The notes under the pieces were generated by a model. The model was not told the origin of the DNA. It was given only the letters and a program-made list of their open reading frames with translations, and made no database searches. The position numbers and the translations under genes are program-made. DNA of 64,000 nt from Knoellia sinensis KCTC 19936 (GTDB lineage Bacteria; Actinomycetota; Actinomycetes; Actinomycetales; Dermatophilaceae). The stretch spans positions 62,001 to 126,000 of the forward strand of contig NZ_AVPJ01000006.1 of the NCBI RefSeq assembly GCF_000768705.1. The letters are read 5' to 3'. The number at the start of each line of letters is the position of its first letter. The first letter of the stretch is position 1. Below are positions 58,961 to 64,000 of the stretch, piece after piece.

Positions 58961-58996
58961 GAAGGCCCGGTTCCCCTTGCGGGGAGCCGGGCCTTC
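58961..58996 (+). terminator. Terminator of rpsA
   Basis: GAAGGCCCGGTTCCCC (58961-58976) pairs with GGGGAGCCGGGCCTTC (58981-58996) around TTGC, with one G-T wobble. Followed by GGTCTGTCC. Confidence 0.8.
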
Positions 58997-59097
58997 GGTC
59001 TGTCCGGGACCATTTCAGAAGATTCCAGACCACACTCAACCCCATGGGGCCGCGCCTCGTAGGGATGGGTGATGGTCAACCGGACGAGGGGTGCGAT

Positions 59098-59610
59098 GTG
59101 AAGACATCGGAGAGGGCGGACGCCGAATTCACGGCGTTCGTGGAGGGGGCGCAACCACGGTTGTCGCGGGTGGCCGTGCTGATCACGGGGAACCGAGCCA
59201 CGGCTGAGGATCTTGTGCAGGAAGCGCTGATCCGGACGTACGTCAACTGGGGCAAGGTGCGCCCGGAAGGTGCGTATTCCTACACGCGCAGAATCCTCGT
59301 CAATCTCAACACCGACCGTTGGCGCCGCCGCCACCTCGAACCGGCGCTCGGGGACGTGGGTGACGACCACACGAGTTCCACGGCCGCGCGCGCCTATGCG
59401 ACCGTCGACCACCGAGACGACATCGTCCAGGAGCTCGCTGGTCTGTCCCAGCGCGAGCGCACGATCGTCGTCCTGCGCTACTACCTGGACCTCAGCGAAC
59501 GCCAGGTCGCCGAGGAACTCGACATCTCCGTCGGCACAGTGAAGTCCACCTGTTCGCGGGCGCTCTCGCGCCTCAGTTCCGAGCGGGTCGAAGAAGGAAG
59601 GTTGTCATGA
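59098..59610 (+). CDS. SigE-family RNA polymerase sigma factor (ECF-type)
   Basis: 170 residues from GTG 59098, chosen because GACGAGGGG precedes it. Region 2 (about 8-75) includes TAEDLVQEALIRTYVNWGKV; region 4 (about 105-165) includes LSQRERTIVVLRYYLDLSER and VAEELDISVGTVKSTCSRAL, a helix-turn-helix. This is the compact actinobacterial SigE (TIGR02983) family. The stop overlaps the next gene (ATGA), which is probably its regulatory partner. Target promoters cannot be read from the window. Confidence 0.9.
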   Translation: MKTSERADAEFTAFVEGAQPRLSRVAVLITGNRATAEDLVQEALIRTYVNWGKVRPEGAYSYTRRILVNLNTDRWRRRHLEPALGDVGDDHTSSTAARAYATVDHRDDIVQELAGLSQRERTIVVLRYYLDLSERQVAEELDISVGTVKSTCSRALSRLSSERVEEGRLS

Positions 59611-60548
59611 GCCCGATCAGCGAGGACGAGCTCCGCGCCCGGCTCAGGAGCGTCGAGCCTTCACCGGCACGTCCGGGGTACGCCGAGCACGTGGTCCACC
59701 AGGGGCGCTTCCGTCGCCGCCGCCAGCGTTGGGTCACGGGCATCTCCGCTGCTGCCGCGGTGGCCGTGATCGGCGCGGGAGCGTTCGTCGTGAGCGACCG
59801 GCTGGGTCGGGACGACGCACTGCCGGCCCAGCCGACGCCGATCCCGACCGCGACGACGCCAGACGTGACGCCGACCGTCACGAGCACCACCTCTCCGACC
59901 GAGTCGGTCACGGGCACGCCGAGCGCGACGACGAGGCCGAGCGTCAGCACGCCCCCGTCAGCCCTACCGTCTGAGAAGGCGTCCCACTCACCCATCATCT
60001 TCCTCCACCAGGGGGTCAAGGGGGACGGTGAGGTCGATGCCGACTGGCTGCCGACCACGCAGTTCAACGGACCGTGCGACACGGACGCCTGGGCGCTCGC
60101 AGGCCGATACGGAGCGGACGACCGCCGAGCCATCCGCGGTGGCGGCATCGACGGTGGACCGAGGCAGGAAGCGGTGTTCGCTTTCCCGGACACCGGCTCG
60201 GCGGTGGCGTTCATGGGTGAGTTGCGGCAGGTCACACGTGCATGCGAGTCGACCTCGCAGGGCAGGCTCGGGGGACTGGTTGAGAACCTTCCCGGACCCT
60301 GGGGAGAGGGACTCGCATCCACGTACTTCGTTTACGCACAGGACGAGTCGACGGGCATACGGGACGGGTCCACGGGTGGCGGTCCGGTGATCCTGGCGGT
60401 CCGAGCCGGTCGCGGGATAGCCCTGTCGGGCTCCGCCGGGCCGTTCCGCGAGACCCACGAAGTCGACCCGGACCTCATCAGGAGCGCTCGGCCGGGGGTG
60501 GAGCACCTGTACCCCCAGCTGTGCCGCTACACGGAGGCGGGCTGCTGA
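59607..60548 (+). CDS. Membrane-anchored partner of the SigE-type factor
   Basis: 313 residues. The cytoplasmic N terminus (about 1-42) is basic and carries SEDELRARLRSV; one transmembrane helix follows (about 43-62), then a Thr/Pro/Ser linker (about 70-125) and an extracytoplasmic domain (about 130-313) containing a Cys near 155, another near 205, and a C-terminal Cys pair. The ATGA overlap with the sigma gene suggests an anti-sigma or sensor role. However, no ZAS (HxxxCxxC) zinc motif is present, so it would be an atypical anti-sigma factor. Function is inferred from context only. Confidence 0.6.
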   Translation: MSPISEDELRARLRSVEPSPARPGYAEHVVHQGRFRRRRQRWVTGISAAAAVAVIGAGAFVVSDRLGRDDALPAQPTPIPTATTPDVTPTVTSTTSPTESVTGTPSATTRPSVSTPPSALPSEKASHSPIIFLHQGVKGDGEVDADWLPTTQFNGPCDTDAWALAGRYGADDRRAIRGGGIDGGPRQEAVFAFPDTGSAVAFMGELRQVTRACESTSQGRLGGLVENLPGPWGEGLASTYFVYAQDESTGIRDGSTGGGPVILAVRAGRGIALSGSAGPFRETHEVDPDLIRSARPGVEHLYPQLCRYTEAGC

Positions 60549-60571
60549 TCCGGCAGGCCACACCCACCGTC

Positions 60572-60577
60572 TAGGTT
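60572..60577 (+). promoter_or_regulatory. -10 box of a leaderless promoter (coaE)
   Basis: TAGGTT lies 6 bases before the ATG at 60584. Confidence 0.55.
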
Positions 60578-60583
60578 TGGCGC

Positions 60584-61750
60584 ATGCTGCGCGTGGGTCT
60601 CACCGGTGGAATCGGGTCCGGCAAGTCGACGGTCGCCAAGGCCCTCTCCGCTCTCGGCGCCGTGGTCGTCGACGCGGACGCCGTGGCACGTGAGGTCGTC
60701 GAACCCGGTATGCCGGCCCTCTCGGCGATCCGCGAACGGTTTGGCGACGCTGTGTTCGACCCCGAGGGCGCACTCGACCGGCCAGCGCTCGGGCGGGTCG
60801 TGTTCACCGACCCGTCCGCACTGGCCGACCTCGAGGGAATCACCCATCCGGCGATCTGGAAACGCACCGCCGAGCTCATGAATGCCGTGCCCGCGAATGC
60901 CGTGGTAGTCCACGACATGCCACTCATCGTCGAGAAGGACATGGGCGCGGACTACCACCTCGTCATCGTCGTCGGCACGGACGAGGAGGAGCGGCTGGCG
61001 CGCCTCGTCCGGGAGCGAGGCATGACCCCGGAGGACGCGCAGTCCCGGATTGACGCCCAGGCCGACGACGAAGCGCGTCGTGCAGCCGCCGACATCTGGC
61101 TCGACAACAACGGCAGCCTCGAGCGCCTTGACGCAGAAGTGCGACGGATCTGGGCCGAGCGGCTGGAACCGTTCAACGAGAACCTGATTCACGGCATACG
61201 GGCTCGTCGTCCCGATGCCCTCGCCGTCAGCGAACCTCGCGCCGAATGGGCCGCAGACGGCCTTCGGCTCGTCGCCAGGATCAAGCGGGCCTTGGGGGAG
61301 CGGGCCGTGACAGTCGACCACATCGGTTCCACGGCCGTACCCGGCATGCTCGCCAAGGACGTCATCGACGTGCAGATCGGGGTGCGAGCGCTTTCCGATG
61401 CCGACGCGCCGGACTTCGTGGAAGCCCTGTCCCGCATGGGTTTCCCCCGGATTGAAGGCGAGGCGAGCGACAACGGCAAGGACGGCACTCGCTGGCCAAA
61501 GCGATTCCACGGGAGCGCCGACCCCGGCCGGGTGGCGCACCTCCATGTGCGCGAGGTCGACAGCCCGGGTCATCGCTGGGCGCTCGACTTCCGGGACTGG
61601 TTGCGATCGGATGAGGCAGCTCGAAGGGAGTACTCCGACCTCAAGCAGGAACTCGCGTCACGGGGGCTGACGACGTCGCAGTACGCCGAAGCGAAGGAAC
61701 CGTGGTTCGACTCGGTGCACGATCGAGTCTCGAGTCATTCGCCGGGGTAG
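60584..61750 (+). CDS. coaE: Dephospho-CoA kinase fused to a GrpB-like domain
   Basis: Last step of coenzyme A synthesis. 388 residues. The N-terminal kinase (about 1-200) has Walker A LTGGIGSGKSTVAKAL (about 5-20) and VVVDADAVAREVVEPGMPAL with the acceptor Asp. The C-terminal half (about 210-388) is a GrpB/UPF0157 nucleotidyltransferase-like domain, seen in VDHIGSTAVPGMLAKDVIDVQ. Fusion of CoaE with GrpB is a known actinobacterial arrangement, so the two activities may be linked; GrpB function is not known. The 3' end overlaps the convergent oxidoreductase by 16 bases. Confidence 0.95.
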   Translation: MLRVGLTGGIGSGKSTVAKALSALGAVVVDADAVAREVVEPGMPALSAIRERFGDAVFDPEGALDRPALGRVVFTDPSALADLEGITHPAIWKRTAELMNAVPANAVVVHDMPLIVEKDMGADYHLVIVVGTDEEERLARLVRERGMTPEDAQSRIDAQADDEARRAAADIWLDNNGSLERLDAEVRRIWAERLEPFNENLIHGIRARRPDALAVSEPRAEWAADGLRLVARIKRALGERAVTVDHIGSTAVPGMLAKDVIDVQIGVRALSDADAPDFVEALSRMGFPRIEGEASDNGKDGTRWPKRFHGSADPGRVAHLHVREVDSPGHRWALDFRDWLRSDEAARREYSDLKQELASRGLTTSQYAEAKEPWFDSVHDRVSSHSPG

Positions 61751-62781
61751 CGCACTCCGAGCTGTGCTCGGATCTCGTCGAGCACCTCCATGATCCGCAA
61801 GGTCTCGGCGGACGGGAGCAGCGGACTCTCCGTCAGCCCTGCATCGACGAGTCGGGCCGCCTCGCACGCCTCGAAATGCAGGCCGTGTTCACGGCTCGCG
61901 GGCTCCCATGAGACATCGGTCTGCGAGTCCCGGGAGACGTAGCGAACCCGGGACGGGGAGTACCACAGGTTCATCGGGTCATCGGGGTCGCCGAGCTCCA
62001 GGCGGCCGTCGGTGCCGTTGATGCTCGCCGTGGTGGGCGTGCGAGAGGTCATCGTGGCGTGCAGCAGACCGCGCCCACCTCTCGGTCCGGTGACGAGGAC
62101 CGCCTCCTCGGCGTCGACCCCCTCGTCGGTGAGACGCCCCGTGGCGCTCACGGTCTCGATCCCACCGAGGGCGAAACTGGCCAGGGAGACCGGGTAGATC
62201 CCGAGGTCGAGGAGGGCGCCGCCGGCCAGGGCAGGGTCGGAGAGTCGCTGCGGCCCATCGGGGTGAAGGGCCTGGCCGTGGTCGGCGAAGACGTTCTCGA
62301 CCGTGCCGAGAAGTCCGTCCTCGAGGCACTGGCGGACGACGTCGATGCCGGGCAGGAACCGGGTCCACATGGCCTCCATGGCGAGGAGTCCCTTGGCGGA
62401 GGCCGTGTGGAGGATGTCCTGAGCCTCGGTCGCGTTGCGCGCGAACGCCTTCTCGACGAGGACGTGCTTTCCGGAGTCGAGCGCCAGTCGGGCGTGGGCG
62501 TGGTGCTCCGAGTGCGGGGAGGCGACGTAGACGATGTCGACGTCCGGATCTGCGACGAGCTCTTCGTACGAGCCGTATGCCGTGTGCGCGCCGAACTCGT
62601 CCGCGAAGCCCTGCGCTCTGGTCAGGTCGCGGGACGCGACTGCGCGGATCACCTGGTCGGTCTCGGCACGGAGGGCGGATGCCATCTCACGAGCGATGTT
62701 GCCCGGTCCCAGAATGCCCCAGCGCAGGACCGGGGCCGATCTGGGGTCAGGCGTGCGTGGTGTGGGCAGTTCCATCGTCAC
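61735..62781 (-). CDS. Gfo/Idh/MocA-family oxidoreductase
   Basis: 348 residues from GTG 62781. The N-terminal Rossmann domain has [19 protein letters not shown] (GxGxxA NAD(P) motif, about 19-37), [21 protein letters not shown] and the catalytic-type KHVLVEKAF (about 96-104). The C-terminal dimerisation domain follows. Members reduce or oxidise sugars, inositols or dihydrodiols; the substrate is unknown. The GTG start is supported by a CACGAT box 6 bases upstream on the minus strand; an ATG at 62775 is the alternative. Confidence 0.86.
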   Translation of the reverse strand: MTMELPTPRTPDPRSAPVLRWGILGPGNIAREMASALRAETDQVIRAVASRDLTRAQGFADEFGAHTAYGSYEELVADPDVDIVYVASPHSEHHAHARLALDSGKHVLVEKAFARNATEAQDILHTASAKGLLAMEAMWTRFLPGIDVVRQCLEDGLLGTVENVFADHGQALHPDGPQRLSDPALAGGALLDLGIYPVSLASFALGGIETVSATGRLTDEGVDAEEAVLVTGPRGGRGLLHATMTSRTPTTASINGTDGRLELGDPDDPMNLWYSPSRVRYVSRDSQTDVSWEPASREHGLHFEACEAARLVDAGLTESPLLPSAETLRIMEVLDEIRAQLGVRYPGE

Positions 62782-62787
62782 CCGACC

Positions 62788-62793
62788 ATCGTG
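62788..62793 (-). promoter_or_regulatory. Possible -10 box (oxidoreductase)
   Basis: On the minus strand CACGAT lies 6 bases before GTG 62781. Confidence 0.3.
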
Positions 62794-62879
62794 GCACTTC
62801 GGTGCCGACACGGCGGGGTGAGCGGACGGTATTCAGCCGGCCGGGTCGGCGCCATGGCACGGGTGTCGGTGGAACGGCA

Positions 62880-62885
62880 TACCGT
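62880..62885 (+). promoter_or_regulatory. -10 box of a leaderless promoter (uvrB)
   Basis: TACCGT lies 6 bases before the uvrB ATG at 62892. It overlaps the end of a CGGCATAC octamer (62875-62882). Confidence 0.5.
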
Positions 62886-62891
62886 TGTCGT

Positions 62892-64000
62892 ATGCGTCCC
62901 ACCACCGACCTCAAGCGCACTGTCGCTCCGTTCAAGGTCGAGTCCGACTTCGAGCCCGCCGGCGACCAGCCCGCGGCGATCAAGGACCTGGCCGAGCGGA
63001 TCGACGCCGGCCAGCAGAACGTCGTGCTCCTGGGAGCCACCGGTACGGGCAAGTCGGCGACGACGGCGTGGCTCGTGGAGCGGGTCCAGCGCCCGACACT
63101 GGTGATCGCCCCCAACAAGACGCTCGCGGCACAGCTGGCCAACGAGTTCCGGGAACTGTTGCCGCACAACGCGGTGGAGTACTTCGTGAGCTACTACGAC
63201 TACTACCAGCCCGAGGCCTACGTCCCGCAGACCGACACCTACATCGAGAAGGACAGCTCGATCAATGACGAGGTCGAGCGGCTGCGGCACTCGGCCACCA
63301 ACTCGCTGCTGACTCGGCGGGACGTCATCGTCGTCGCGTCGGTGTCCTGCATCTATGGCCTCGGGACGCCGCAGGAGTACGTCGACCGGATGGTCGCACT
63401 GCGCGTGGGCGACGAGCTGGACCGTGACGACCTGTTGCGGCGGTTCGTCCAGATGCAATACACGCGCAATGACCTCGCGTTCACGCGTGGCACCTTCCGC
63501 GTGCGGGGCGACACGGTCGAGATCATCCCGATGTACGAAGAACTCGCCGTGCGGATCGAGTTCTTCGGCGACGAGGTCGACAAGATCTACACGCTCCACC
63601 CGCTCACCGGTGAGGTGGTCCGCGAGGAGCAGGAGATGTATGTGTTCCCGGCCTCCCACTATGTGGCAGGGCCGGAGCGCATGGAGCGCGCGATCGCCGG
63701 GATCGAGCACGAACTCGAGGAGCAGCTCCGGTCGTTCGAGGGGCAGGGCAAGATGCTCGAGGCCCAGCGGCTGAGGATGCGCACGACCTATGACATCGAG
63801 ATGATGCGCCAGGTCGGCTCCTGTTCGGGGATCGAGAACTACTCGATGCACCTCGACGGCCGTACGCCCGGATCGGCACCGAACTGCCTCCTCGACTACT
63901 TCCCCGAGGACTTCCTGCTGGTGCTGGACGAGTCGCACGTGACGGTGCCGCAGATCGGCGCCATGTATGAAGGCGACATGTCGCGCAAGCGGACCCTCGT
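62892..64000 (+). CDS. uvrB: Excinuclease ABC subunit B, 3' end outside the window
   Basis: DNA damage-recognition helicase-like subunit of nucleotide excision repair. About 369 codons are present before the window ends. The start reads [14 protein letters not shown], followed by [13 protein letters not shown], Walker [22 protein letters not shown], and the beta-hairpin region [20 protein letters not shown] that probes DNA. Walker B appears as [13 protein letters not shown] near the right edge. The reading frame is uninterrupted throughout. ATG 62892 is supported by the -10 box. Confidence 0.97.
   Translation, partial: MRPTTDLKRTVAPFKVESDFEPAGDQPAAIKDLAERIDAGQQNVVLLGATGTGKSATTAWLVERVQRPTLVIAPNKTLAAQLANEFRELLPHNAVEYFVSYYDYYQPEAYVPQTDTYIEKDSSINDEVERLRHSATNSLLTRRDVIVVASVSCIYGLGTPQEYVDRMVALRVGDELDRDDLLRRFVQMQYTRNDLAFTRGTFRVRGDTVEIIPMYEELAVRIEFFGDEVDKIYTLHPLTGEVVREEQEMYVFPASHYVAGPERMERAIAGIEHELEEQLRSFEGQGKMLEAQRLRMRTTYDIEMMRQVGSCSGIENYSMHLDGRTPGSAPNCLLDYFPEDFLLVLDESHVTVPQIGAMYEGDMSRKRTL

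Noticed and set aside
57331-59412. A 693-codon minus-strand open frame over rpsA and the sigma gene
   Set aside because: Low-complexity Leu/Asp/Val-rich translation mirrors the rpsA codons; rpsA itself is unambiguous.

Overview
The window is about 70% G+C and reads as chromosomal DNA of an actinomycete, most like the Micrococcales families Dermatophilaceae/Intrasporangiaceae. Supporting signs are an ATPase-dead PriA, PdtaR-type ANTAR regulator, RibM in the riboflavin operon, TIGR02234 and HGxxPAAW proteins in the trp operon, a CoaE-GrpB fusion, AftD-like proteins, DUF2613/DUF3068 proteins, GTG starts and many leaderless promoters. The genus is inference. I see no prophage, insertion sequence or CRISPR array.

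Layout. 1-6.5 kb: end of priA, an alpha/beta hydrolase, fmt, rsmB, rpe and a pentapeptide-repeat gene. 6.5-12.6 kb: a 26-bp-arm inverted repeat, an FMN riboswitch and ribD-ribE-ribM-ribBA-ribH, then hisE-hisG and a PH-domain gene. 12.6-14.4 kb (minus): a P-loop kinase fused to an MFS transporter. 14.5-31 kb: hisF, a TIGR03085 gene (minus), then hisI-trpE-membrane gene-HGxxPAAW gene-trpC-trpB-trpA-DsbA-like-lgt, then gltB-gltD and pyk. 31.1-36.6 kb: tRNA-Leu(CAA), a PdtaR-like regulator, DUF554, a GNAT gene, a hotdog thioesterase and polA. 37-56.4 kb: an envelope glycan island with a flippase, three methyltransferases, two very large AftD-like GT-C proteins, another GT-C-like protein, a GT4, two acyltransferase-3 proteins, small membrane proteins and a PorA/DUF3068 protein. 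56.4-64 kb: a methyltransferase, rpsA, a SigE-family sigma factor with a membrane partner, coaE-grpB, a Gfo/Idh oxidoreductase and the start of uvrB.

How the genes work together. The rib genes form one riboswitch-controlled unit that makes and imports riboflavin. The his and trp genes share PRPP chemistry and are coupled to glutamate synthase, which supplies nitrogen for the HisF/HisH and TrpE/TrpG steps (hisH and trpG are not in this window). The envelope island probably builds, modifies and exports a surface glycopolymer; most of its genes are coupled by 4-base stop/start overlaps.

Two genome-scale signals stand out. First, the octamer CGGCATAC/GTATGCCG occurs 36 times (about 2 expected from base composition), equally on both strands, in several reading frames and in inverted pairs at gene ends, much like the uptake-sequence systems of other phyla. 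Second, about 18 genes have a TAnnnT-like -10 box 6-8 bases before the start codon, implying widespread leaderless transcription; one of these drives a nine-codon Cys-Cys leader ORF overlapping fmt. trpB also carries an 81-bp tandem repeat that lengthens its C terminus.
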